From positions 1-63,762 of the forward strand of contig JAFGSJ010000053.1 in NCBI GenBank assembly GCA_016934675.1: a stretch of DNA of 63,762 bases. The letters are read 5' to 3'. Positions 46,337-55,188 of this stretch are shown one piece after another. Origin of the DNA: a bacterium (GTDB lineage: Bacteria > CSSED10-310 > JAFGSJ01). How positions within the stretch are numbered: position 1 is the first letter of the stretch; each line of letters begins with the position of its first letter. The notes under the pieces are model-generated. The model had not been told where the DNA came from. It worked only from the letters and a program-made list of their open reading frames with translations, and made no database searches. The position numbers were made by a program, and so were the translations under genes.

Positions 46337-48624
46337 GGCGGGACCGCTCCAAGCTCGGACAGGCGTTGCCGAATATCATCATGGATCGGGCCGGGTGATG
46401 TCCTGGCCAGGGCCTCCCGAAAACTCATTTCCGCATCATGGGGTAGTTCAAGAGCAAGCATGATTTCAGCCCGGGCGCAAAACGGCTCATAATCGAATGG
46501 TCTGAGCCGTGCAGCCTGCCAATAGGTTTCCGCTGCCTCAAACAAAGCTTCTATGCTGTTCAAGGTTTGGCCCTTGGTGACGAGAGTATTGGCCAGGTGC
46601 ATGAAGGCTTCGTAGCTATGACTGTCGATCTCGGTTGCCTTTCTGAAGAGCCGTTCGGATTCAGTCAGATTATTCAGGGCCCGATTGACGATGCCGGTGG
46701 CAATCACGGCCTGAAGCGACTCAGGCGAAAGAGCCATGGCTTGCTCACAAATAGTCAGCGATTTGGTAGCACAGTCGCCGAATGATTCATTGTCCTCGAC
46801 TCGAGTACAGTTCATCCAGGAAATATTACAGAAGCCCGCGATCGCTTCGTAGTTCTCAGGATCACGCTGAGCCGCATGTTCAAACACGGCATAAGACTGT
46901 GGATAATAGTTGGTTAAAGCTAAACCACGCCCCAAGCCTGTCAATCGTTCCAATGAATCACCCGTTAAAACATCCGGTGAGGTCTGGGTTTGTATGCGAG
47001 CCGCGAGTTCGGACGCAGTCTGCTCCGACCAGGCCGCATAACGTGATGCTCCCCTTTTTACAAAAACAGCTGCCATTTCGTCGACATGCACCAGTAGCCA
47101 TCGGTCCGGACGGTTGGTTAAATAGCGCAGCAGGGCACTGGCCAGAGGCAGATGATGTCCGACGATGACATTATCAATCCGCAATCGGTCCACTTCACGT
47201 TCGATGAGTTGTGGTGATGCCAGAATATTCATGTAACGTCGAAAGTGTTCCTCATCGTACAGTTCGGCAAAACGGCTATCGATATAGGGTTCAAAACGAC
47301 CGTACAATCGACGCAGGAAATAATTGGCATCGCTGACCGTCGTGAAAGTCGGACCGAAAATGGCATGGTCCTCGACAAAGCCAGCGGTCCGTTCCGGCAT
47401 CAGATCCATATTCCGAAAAGAAGTCATCAGCTTGATTTTAGTGTCTAAGAGGGCCGGCCCTTCCAAGCAGAGGACCGTCACGAGCAGAAGACTAATCATG
47501 ATCATGACGGTTTTCGGCCGGATGACTCGAAACAGACTAAAAAGAATGAAGGGAAAGGGCCAGAGCAGGACCAATGGGATATTCCGCCGGGCTGAAAAGG
47601 CAGTGTAACCGGTCAGGCAGAACAGGGCCAGGGCAAACAGGCTGAGCAATCCAAGCGTACCCAGGATAGGCTCTCGTTTATACCCGAAACTGTAGAGCAT
47701 GTGGACCAGCAGGACCAGGGCATAGACCAGCACAATCCAAAACAGAACATAACTGTCATGGTTCCAGCGACTGTCCCCGAATGGTGGAATAGCCTCAGGT
47801 ATCATCAGACTGAAGGTCTTGGACTTCAAGACATCAAACAGGTGAAACGGCCAGAGCACTCCCTTAAGCCCCCGCGGATTTGCGAAACAGATCAGAACGA
47901 CCCCGAAGTTGACTATAGTCATCTTTTTCACGGCCTGGAGCTGTTCTTTTAACTCTTCAACACTGACACGCCGTCTGAACTGTAAGCCCAGGACCAACAG
48001 ACCCAGGACCAATACGCACAGAACAGGTCCCAAAATGAAAATGCCATGCGTGTTCACCCAGATAAGCTGCACACCGATCGCCAGATAGATGAAATTTCCC
48101 GGTTTGAGCAAATAGGAGCCCAGGAGCAGGACCATCATGCAGCCAAGCATGTACGACCAGATTTCCGGGCGGGCTGCCCAGCGATACTGAGCATACATCG
48201 CAGCGATCAGGCAGGCTAGGAGAATGCCCGAATAAACCGAAAACCGGTCCATTTCAAACACTTTCATCCCTTTGTCCAGAAATAGTAACGTGGAGAGACT
48301 CAGTGTCAGAATGGTCAGACCGGGAATGATCGAGATGACCAGAACCAGCAATCCATCACCACCGGCGCTATACAAAAGCCAGGTGATCAGCTCGTGCAAC
48401 CAGGTGATACTCACCCACTCACGACCACGAAAGGTATAGGAAAAGGGGTCTTGCGTGATGAATCGACCGTTCTCGACCATCCAGCGCCCAGCAGCCAGAT
48501 GCCAATCCACATCAAAATCATAAATCGGCTTCAGTGCTGCACTATAACCGATCAGAAACGCAGTGATCAGTACGATCAGGACGAGTGTATGAGCCTTCTC
48601 CACCCGATTCGATCCGTCAATCAT
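46333..48624 (-). CDS. Polytopic membrane protein with C-terminal TPR repeats
   Basis: 763 residues. About ten transmembrane helices in the first 420 residues, with a first-loop sequence FDVDWHLAAGRWMVENGRFITQDPFSYTFRG resembling GT-C type transferases, then a soluble part with TPR units (GLGRGLALTNYYPQSYAVFEHAAQRDPENYEAIAGF and later ESERLFRKATEIDSHSYEAFMHLANTL). I do not recognise a named family. It leads a two-gene unit with the GT9 gene, which suggests envelope glycan synthesis. GAGGAA lies ten bases before ATG 48624. Confidence 0.72.
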   Translation of the reverse strand: MIDGSNRVEKAHTLVLIVLITAFLIGYSAALKPIYDFDVDWHLAAGRWMVENGRFITQDPFSYTFRGREWVSITWLHELITWLLYSAGGDGLLVLVISIIPGLTILTLSLSTLLFLDKGMKVFEMDRFSVYSGILLACLIAAMYAQYRWAARPEIWSYMLGCMMVLLLGSYLLKPGNFIYLAIGVQLIWVNTHGIFILGPVLCVLVLGLLVLGLQFRRRVSVEELKEQLQAVKKMTIVNFGVVLICFANPRGLKGVLWPFHLFDVLKSKTFSLMIPEAIPPFGDSRWNHDSYVLFWIVLVYALVLLVHMLYSFGYKREPILGTLGLLSLFALALFCLTGYTAFSARRNIPLVLLWPFPFILFSLFRVIRPKTVMIMISLLLVTVLCLEGPALLDTKIKLMTSFRNMDLMPERTAGFVEDHAIFGPTFTTVSDANYFLRRLYGRFEPYIDSRFAELYDEEHFRRYMNILASPQLIEREVDRLRIDNVIVGHHLPLASALLRYLTNRPDRWLLVHVDEMAAVFVKRGASRYAAWSEQTASELAARIQTQTSPDVLTGDSLERLTGLGRGLALTNYYPQSYAVFEHAAQRDPENYEAIAGFCNISWMNCTRVEDNESFGDCATKSLTICEQAMALSPESLQAVIATGIVNRALNNLTESERLFRKATEIDSHSYEAFMHLANTLVTKGQTLNSIEALFEAAETYWQAARLRPFDYEPFCARAEIMLALELPHDAEMSFREALARTSPGPIHDDIRQRLSELGAVPP

Positions 48625-48947
48625 GACTATTTTTCCTCTTAGTCCGATCCCTTGTCCAGTGACTCAAAGACACTCACCTCATACGAGAACCTAAAAAATG
48701 GATTATACCATTTTTTGAGACCAGGCTCAAACGAATATTCTAAAATATCAGGCCTTGAGCCTTTTTGCATTTGCATCCAAAGCGATGGGGGTTCGTCTTT
48801 CTTTGAAATAAGAAAATATACCCTGAAATGACAAAAAATACGATAAAAACGCTTAATGCCGTTACAAAGGTTACGACGCAGCATTGAATAACAATACATC
48901 AACAACCGCTTCAGTGGGGGTTTTTTTGGTGTTGAACGGGAAAGAGC

Positions 48948-48961
48948 CCACGTAAACGTGG
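48948..48961. repeat. Perfect hairpin CCACGT-AA-ACGTGG
   Basis: A 6-bp stem with a 2-base loop in non-coding DNA; resembles extragenic palindromes. No T-run follows. Confidence 0.4.
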
Positions 48962-49190
48962 AACTACGAACAATTGTACCAGGTTGAGCGAGTCGCTGTT
49001 GAAGAGCAGCATCATCCGGGAGGGAAATTCTGAAGAAGAGTTGGCAGCTGCGGGAAGTCCTCCCCCCGGCCGCCTGACTCCAAAGGGGGACAGGACATTT
49101 TAAGATTTGGAAGAAGGGCAGCGTCGCAGCCCATGATTCTTGTTCTCATCGAAACCAGGCTGAAGCCAGGTTCTTCGGACCTGCGGTGCG

Positions 49191-49205
49191 TGCTGCTTCG
49201 CAGCA
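49191..49205. repeat. Perfect hairpin TGCTGC-TTC-GCAGCA
   Basis: A 6-bp stem with a UUC loop inside a stretch that reads like a dispersed intergenic repeat. It lies about 180 bases before speA. Confidence 0.4.
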
Positions 49206-49309
49206 ATTTGAGTTTGACTGTCCCTCTTTTCCCTCTTTTCACTCTTCACACAGAGTACATGAACAACATAATAGTACTCAACTATCCGGGTCACGTTTTA
49301 GTGTTGTGC

Positions 49310-49337
49310 TTGCAATCAGTTGTTGAAATGATATATT
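49310..49337 (+). promoter_or_regulatory. Candidate sigma-70 promoter of speA
   Basis: -35 TTGCAA (49310-49315), 16-base spacer, -10 TATATT (49332-49337), leading into speA about 40 bases downstream. Confidence 0.4.
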
Positions 49338-49383
49338 GGTGGATAAAGTAATAATTTGAAAGACTTTGTCCGAGAGGGGTGCA

Positions 49384-51324
49384 ATGACGAAGAGAGTCGT
49401 AAAAAGCAAGGAAGTGTTGTTGCGGAAAAGATGGTCTGTCAAGGATGCGGCCGAATTATATAACATCGAGGATTGGGGTCTGGGGTTTTTCAAGATCCTG
49501 GCTAACGGCAATCTCATGGTCAGTCCGGACAAGAAACCGGAAAAAGGTCTGGATTTGCTGGCCCTGGTCGATGAAATCCAGCAACGCGGGATTGAATTAC
49601 CGGTCCTCGTACGATTCACCGATATTTTGCGTGAGCGTTTAATCGAGTTGAATGAATGCTTCCGTCAAGCCATTGATGAATATGAGTATAAAGGTGTTTA
49701 CCGTGGAGTTTATCCGATCAAGGTAAACCAGCATCGTCATGTGGTCGAGGACATCGTCAAATTTGGGCGGGATTACCATTTTGGTCTCGAATCGGGCAGT
49801 AAACCGGAGTTGATGCTGGCGATAGCCCTGCTGGACGATTTTGAAGGTCTGTTGATCTGTAATGGTTATAAGGACGCCAATTTTATTGAATTGGCTTTAA
49901 CCGCAAGTAAAATGGGCAAGAAAGTGATCATTGTTATTGAAAAACTTTCGGAAATCAATGATATCATTACCTTCTCGAAAAAGTTGAAGATCAAGCCTCA
50001 AATCGGGGTCCGGGTCAAATTGACCACGCGCGGTGCGGGCAAATGGGAGAGTTCCGGTGGTGACAAGTCGAAGTTCGGTCTGTTCGTTTCGGAAATACTC
50101 GAACTCATGGAAATCCTGCGAGAGAAGGAAATGCTCGACTGCTTTAAACTGCTTCACTTTCATCTGGGCTCACAGATCACGAGTATTCAGCATTTCAGTC
50201 AGGCTTTGCGGGAGTCTTCACGGATTTTTACCGAATTGTATAAATTGGGTGCTCCGCTCAGTTATATCGATGTCGGCGGTGGTTTGGCGGTCGATTATGA
50301 CGGCAGCAAGACCAACAGCCATTCGAGTGCAAACTATAACATGCTCGAGTATGCCGCCAATGTGGTTTCTTCGATAGGTGAAGCCTGTAATGATGAGAAT
50401 GTTCCCCATCCGACCATAATCTCGGAAAGCGGCCGCAGCCTGGTAGCACATCATTCGGTCCTGATCGTGAATGTTCTGGGCGTGTCTCGTTTCGGAAAGA
50501 CGAAATTGAATCTCGAGTCAGTCCAAGACACACCTGATGTGGTGACCACGATCAAGGAAGTGTATGATGAGATCTCGACCAACAATTTTCAGGAACTCTA
50601 TCACGACGCAGTCGATGCGAAGGAAGAGGCGTTATCGTTGTTTATGCACGGTTATGTATCGCTCAAGGACCGGGCTATGGTCGAGAGTATTTTCTGGGCC
50701 ATCTGTCGCAAGATCATCACCTTCATCCGGAACCTCGAGTATATTCCCGATGAATTCGAATTTCTCGAGCGATTCCTCTGTGATATATATTTCTGTAATT
50801 TTTCCGTGTTTCAGTCTGTTCCGGACCATTGGGCGGTGAATCATCTTTTTCCGATCATTCCGATCCATCGGCTCGATGAGAAGCCGGACCGAAGCGGCAT
50901 TCTGGTTGATATCACCTGTGATTCGGACGGCAAGATCAACCAGTTCATCGATAAAAAGGAAGTCAAACACATACTCGAACTCCACGAATTCGATGGAGAA
51001 AATCCTTATTATCTCGGTATATTCCTGGTCGGTGCCTATCAGGAGATCCTGGGCGACTTGCATAACCTGTTCGGGGATACCAATATGGTCCATGTCTCTG
51101 TTCTGCCCGACGGTAATTACTTGATCGATAAAATTATCGAAGGTGAAACCATTGCAGAAGTGCTCGACTATGTCGAGTACAACAAAAAGGAGCTGCTCAG
51201 CCTGGTCCGGAAACAGATGGAGGACAGTATCCAGGCGGGTTTCGTTTCGATCCGCGATTCGGCCCGACTCCTGAAAAATTATGAAACGGGCATGGAGAGT
51301 TACACCTATCTGCTCGATGAATAG
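49384..51324 (+). CDS. speA: Biosynthetic arginine decarboxylase
   Basis: 646 residues, close to the E. coli SpeA length. It decarboxylates arginine to agmatine, the first step of the agmatine route to putrescine. Start motif WSVKDAAELYNIEDWGLGFFKI is typical; the PLP lysine is K113 in YPIKVNQHRHVVEDI; later HFHLGSQITSI, YIDVGGGLAVDYDGSK and ESGRSLVAHHSVLI match the fold-III PLP enzyme signatures. ATG 49384 with GAGGGG upstream is preferred over an in-frame TTG at 49366. No agmatinase or agmatine deiminase gene is in the window. Confidence 0.96.
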   Translation: MTKRVVKSKEVLLRKRWSVKDAAELYNIEDWGLGFFKILANGNLMVSPDKKPEKGLDLLALVDEIQQRGIELPVLVRFTDILRERLIELNECFRQAIDEYEYKGVYRGVYPIKVNQHRHVVEDIVKFGRDYHFGLESGSKPELMLAIALLDDFEGLLICNGYKDANFIELALTASKMGKKVIIVIEKLSEINDIITFSKKLKIKPQIGVRVKLTTRGAGKWESSGGDKSKFGLFVSEILELMEILREKEMLDCFKLLHFHLGSQITSIQHFSQALRESSRIFTELYKLGAPLSYIDVGGGLAVDYDGSKTNSHSSANYNMLEYAANVVSSIGEACNDENVPHPTIISESGRSLVAHHSVLIVNVLGVSRFGKTKLNLESVQDTPDVVTTIKEVYDEISTNNFQELYHDAVDAKEEALSLFMHGYVSLKDRAMVESIFWAICRKIITFIRNLEYIPDEFEFLERFLCDIYFCNFSVFQSVPDHWAVNHLFPIIPIHRLDEKPDRSGILVDITCDSDGKINQFIDKKEVKHILELHEFDGENPYYLGIFLVGAYQEILGDLHNLFGDTNMVHVSVLPDGNYLIDKIIEGETIAEVLDYVEYNKKELLSLVRKQMEDSIQAGFVSIRDSARLLKNYETGMESYTYLLDE

Positions 51325-51427
51325 TTGTTCTGCAGACGACTCATCGATCAGTTCCCTGCCCAACCTGCGCAGCAATGAAACGGGCAAATCGTTCTGCAAA
51401 AGAATGCCCCACTATGTCTGGAAAACC

Positions 51428-52888
51428 TTAAGCCTGTGTGTTTTCAACAGCTTGAACGGTCCTGATGGTGAACAACTCGTGGACTGTTTCATTACATTCA
51501 GGCAATGGACGCCGATTTTCAATGAGCAGGTGCGAGCAGAGCGAGCTTTGAGAGTCGATCACAAAATGGTTCCAGGCTATGCCGAAAGGCGCATAGATAT
51601 CCTTGTTCAACATGAGTTCCTTACCCTGCTGTGGAAACAGGCGGCGATAGCTTTCAAGAAAGTGATCGGGACGGGTATGAGCCATCAGAAACAGGTCATG
51701 GGTATTGTTACCAAGTAATTCCAGAAAATACTCGATGGTTTGGGGGGTCATGCTGAAACTATTGCCTTCGATGGGCCGTCCGAATATCAGGCGGCGATAG
51801 ATATTTTTATTATCCTGGCGGTAATCCGGATTGCTGAGTTCGACCAGGTCCTGTCTGGTCAGGTTTGGAAAAGATGGGTCCGACCCGATGGATTCGTTCA
51901 AATCGGGTGGTGCGCCATGGATACCGGCGAAGCATTTTCCGCTGACGATCAGCGGCAGTTGATCATATACTTCCTGTTGTAGTAACTGGACAATGCTCTT
52001 CCCCGCAATCTTTTCGAGATAATGCCCATAGGTTCGACTCTGATTCAGAGCGATCGAACACAGGGTATCTTCTCCATCGTTTTCGAGATAAAAACGGACC
52101 AGGTCGGATTCTCGCTCGATTCTGATCCAACGGGCAGCCGGGTTTTTATCCGAGCCACGAAACACGAGATATTGTTTACCGTCTTTTTCTTCGATCCGAT
52201 GAAAAGGGTGCCAACTCCCCGCAAATGCTTCCCGTCCGAATTTTTTACCGCTGATCACGTATCGTTCGGCTTCGGGCGTATTGAGATAAATCCCGGCGAA
52301 ACGGCCTTGTTTCGGGCCGAATTCCGGTTTATTCGGTCCGAGGGCCCAGAGCAGGCCACTCTCGAGGAGTTCATCCAGACCGTTTGCAATGGTCCAACTG
52401 GGCAGGAAATCGGTCCCCTTCCCGAAATCTTCAGCGAATGGGCTGCCCACGGACTCATGATCGCCGCGGATAAGGACAATCTGGTCCGGGAAACTCAGTT
52501 TTAGGGGGATGAGATACTCTCCAAGCATTTGGACTGAGGGCTGCATATCGGTCAAATCATCCTCACCCGGATGGGTGAAGTCACCGGCCAGGACTATAGC
52601 CAGGGTGCCCTGTTTCAGTTCATCCCAGAACGGATCGAGTGCCCGCTCAAAATTCGGCAGGTTTTTACGGGAGGGGTGGATATCGCCAAAATAGAGGACA
52701 CGTGCGATCCGATCGGGCACTATTTCGATAGCGCCCGGTCGGGCCTGACTATCGTGCGGCCGCAACTGCTCGGACTCCTGCTTGAGCATATCTGCTAAAG
52801 CCTGGACCAGATCACTGAAATTTCCCTGTTTGATAATGTCTCGATACACTCCCTCCGGCAATTCAACCTTCTCGTTTAGCCAGGACAT
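51428..52888 (-). CDS. PPP-like metallophosphoesterase of unknown role
   Basis: About 486 residues. The metal-binding blocks of calcineurin-like phosphoesterases are present: FGDIHPSR (GDxH), LAGDFTHPG (GDxxxxG), RGDHES (GNHE-like, with D in place of N), and later KCFAGIHGAPPD and LFLMAHTRPDH giving the C-terminal histidines. The layout is of Ser/Thr phosphatase (PPP) type, but the central part is extended. ATG 52888 is chosen for the AGGGGA box eight bases upstream; the longer frame to 52969 lacks one. It could counter the Ser/Thr kinase at 20.8 kb, but nothing in the position supports a direct link. Confidence 0.68.
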   Translation of the reverse strand: MSWLNEKVELPEGVYRDIIKQGNFSDLVQALADMLKQESEQLRPHDSQARPGAIEIVPDRIARVLYFGDIHPSRKNLPNFERALDPFWDELKQGTLAIVLAGDFTHPGEDDLTDMQPSVQMLGEYLIPLKLSFPDQIVLIRGDHESVGSPFAEDFGKGTDFLPSWTIANGLDELLESGLLWALGPNKPEFGPKQGRFAGIYLNTPEAERYVISGKKFGREAFAGSWHPFHRIEEKDGKQYLVFRGSDKNPAARWIRIERESDLVRFYLENDGEDTLCSIALNQSRTYGHYLEKIAGKSIVQLLQQEVYDQLPLIVSGKCFAGIHGAPPDLNESIGSDPSFPNLTRQDLVELSNPDYRQDNKNIYRRLIFGRPIEGNSFSMTPQTIEYFLELLGNNTHDLFLMAHTRPDHFLESYRRLFPQQGKELMLNKDIYAPFGIAWNHFVIDSQSSLCSHLLIENRRPLPECNETVHELFTIRTVQAVENTQA

Positions 52889-53181
52889 CCATTTTCCCCT
52901 TGAAGCTCGGTTTTCAGTAGCACTGATCGATATTCTTGTATTCTTAGTTCCTTCTCCATTGATCTGCAAAGTATGAAGTCGATTTTATAAAAAAACCTGA
53001 TGGACACATCACATGATGCATATGAATCATTGGAATAACGGACATAGGGGATAGTAGCGCAATACTCTAACTCTCGAGTTATGCTCTCGGACCTGAAAAT
53101 AAAGTGGCGTTCTGAGATAAAAAGCGATACAATCAGGGAAAAATTTGCGGGCATTTTCGGAAGTAAATAGTGGGAGTGGGC

Positions 53182-55188
53182 ATGGTAGTTACAACTGATC
53201 TCAGGAATCTGGACGAGTTTTTTGGTCGAGAGGGTCGATTGGCCAAGTTTCTGCCGTTCTATGAGTATCGTGAGGGCCAGGTCGAGATGGCCCAGGAAGT
53301 TGCGCGGGCGATTGCCGATAATCAGCATCTGGTGATCGAGGCGGGCACGGGCACGGGCAAATCGCTGGCCTATCTGCTACCCTGTCTGCTTTCGGGGAAA
53401 CAGTGTATCGTATCGACCCTGACCAAGAACCTGCAGGAGCAATTGTATTACAAGGAAGTCCCATTCATGCGTGAGGACCTTGGTATTTCTTTCGAAGCGA
53501 GTACGCTTAAAGGTCGGGGCAATTATCTGTGTCTGCGTCGCTATCAACGTTTTGTCCGGCAACCCTATTTTGAATTCAGAGAGGAAGCCGGTTTGTTCGA
53601 GGCGATAACCGAATGGGTCCAGACAACGGAGACGGGTGACCGGTCCGAATTGACGATTATACCCGATCATTTTCAGGCCTGGTCAGATATGTGCTCGTCG
53701 GTCGAGACCTGTATCGGCAAAAAATGCAAGGTCCGCGAGAATTGTTTCTTCGAAAAAGCCAAGCAGAAAGCCCGCAAATCAGACCTGATCATCATCAATC
53801 ACCATCTCTTTTTTGCGGACCTGTCCCTGAAACGGGTTTCACGTTACGCGGGTGTGTTACCGGAAGCCCCTCTGGTCGTCATTGATGAGGCCCATGAACT
53901 CGAGGATGTGGCCACCAGTTATTTCGGGATCAGGTTTTCCTACTGGCAACTGCACCGGCTCATTCTCGAGACGGAACGGACATTGACCGGTGACGAGTTC
54001 GATCCTGTCCGGGCCGATCTGATCGCCCAATTACGGAACCTTGAGGACCAGGCCCGTTTTTTCTTCTTCACCCTTCTGAGACAACGGCGTCGCGAGAAGG
54101 TCCGGCTGCATGCCGATCGATGGAACGATGCCCAGGCTTCGGCCTTTCAGGACATGCTTCGGACAAACAATCAGATGCTCACGGTCGTGAAGCCGATCAA
54201 ATCACAGAATGAAGATTTGAGTAATCTGATCACTCGCTGGAAGAACATGTTCAAGGAGGCGGAAACCATCACTTCGTTCAAGAACGAGGACTGGGTCTAT
54301 TGGCTCGAGACGACTGAGCGCAATACCATTCTGGCCGCATCACCGATCGATGTTTCGCACGATTTGAACCAGGAGATATTTCAGAAAATTCCCACGGTGG
54401 TCCTGACCTCAGCGACCTTAGCTACCAACGGCAATTTTGATTTTCTGAAGGGTCGGATCGGGCTCGAGCGCAGTCTGGAAAAAATTGTGGAGTCACCATT
54501 TGATTATCATCGTCAGGCGTATCTCTATGTTCCGCCACGGGCACCGGACCCGCGTGACGAGCAATTCGATGACTTTGTGATCAAGCAGGTCGCCCAGATA
54601 TTAGGCTTGACTGAAGGTAAAGCATTTGTCCTCTTCACCAGCAGGCTCCGCATGGAAAGGACCTATGAGGCATTGGGTCCGAAGCTGCCCATCCAGTCAT
54701 TTCTTCAGGGAAAGCAGCCGCGGCATCAATTGATCGAGGCCTTCAAGCAGGACATCAATTCGGTCCTGTTTGCGACCAGTTCGTTCTGGCATGGTGTGGA
54801 TGTGGTCGGACGCAGTTTGAGCTGCGTCATCATCGACAAACTTCCTTTTTCCGTACCGGACGAACCTGTGGTCGAGGCCCGGATTGACTATATCAAACGC
54901 AGGGGCGGCAATGCCTTCACTGAATTCATGGTCCCCTCGGCGATTATCACTCTGAAGCAGGGTATCGGTCGCCTGATCCGGTCAAGAAGTGATTTCGGCT
55001 TGATTGTGGTGCTTGATCGTCGCCTGGTCCAGTCCTCGTACAGTCATCTCTTTCTGAATAGTCTCCCACCGCTTACCGTTATTAGGGAGAAAGCCTTGTT
55101 GGAACATGTTGGGCAATACATCCGCCAGGGTAAGGAGTTTGACCATGTCCTCGAAAAAGAGCCGGAAACGCACACAGAAAAGCACTGA
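53182..55188 (+). CDS. dinG: DinG/XPD-family Fe-S DNA helicase
   Basis: 668 residues. Walker A EAGTGTGKSLAYLLP, a four-cysteine cluster region (MCSSVETCIGKKCKVRENC) as in XPD/DinG, DEAH box VVIDEAHELED, and helicase C-terminal motifs VLFTSRLRMERTYE, SSFWHGVDVVG and KQGIGRLIRS. It is a 5'-3' DNA helicase of the DinG/YoaA group that helps remove R-loops and other blocks. ATG 53182 follows TGGGAG at good spacing; GTG 53170 is the alternative. There is no exonuclease domain at the N-terminus. The symbol denotes family; YoaA is equally possible. Confidence 0.87.
   Translation: MVVTTDLRNLDEFFGREGRLAKFLPFYEYREGQVEMAQEVARAIADNQHLVIEAGTGTGKSLAYLLPCLLSGKQCIVSTLTKNLQEQLYYKEVPFMREDLGISFEASTLKGRGNYLCLRRYQRFVRQPYFEFREEAGLFEAITEWVQTTETGDRSELTIIPDHFQAWSDMCSSVETCIGKKCKVRENCFFEKAKQKARKSDLIIINHHLFFADLSLKRVSRYAGVLPEAPLVVIDEAHELEDVATSYFGIRFSYWQLHRLILETERTLTGDEFDPVRADLIAQLRNLEDQARFFFFTLLRQRRREKVRLHADRWNDAQASAFQDMLRTNNQMLTVVKPIKSQNEDLSNLITRWKNMFKEAETITSFKNEDWVYWLETTERNTILAASPIDVSHDLNQEIFQKIPTVVLTSATLATNGNFDFLKGRIGLERSLEKIVESPFDYHRQAYLYVPPRAPDPRDEQFDDFVIKQVAQILGLTEGKAFVLFTSRLRMERTYEALGPKLPIQSFLQGKQPRHQLIEAFKQDINSVLFATSSFWHGVDVVGRSLSCVIIDKLPFSVPDEPVVEARIDYIKRRGGNAFTEFMVPSAIITLKQGIGRLIRSRSDFGLIVVLDRRLVQSSYSHLFLNSLPPLTVIREKALLEHVGQYIRQGKEFDHVLEKEPETHTEKH

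Larger units (their letters stand above)
48625..49383. other. Long gap with hairpins before speA
   Basis: About 760 bases. Short open frames (for example 48639-48905 minus, 49012-49242 minus) have no recognisable domain. The gap carries two perfect hairpins (48948-48961 and 49191-49205, listed separately) and the candidate speA promoter. Confidence 0.45.

Noticed and set aside
48639..48905. 88-codon minus-strand open frame in the gap before speA
   Set aside because: No domain, no ribosome-binding site, odd composition; likely chance frame in non-coding DNA.
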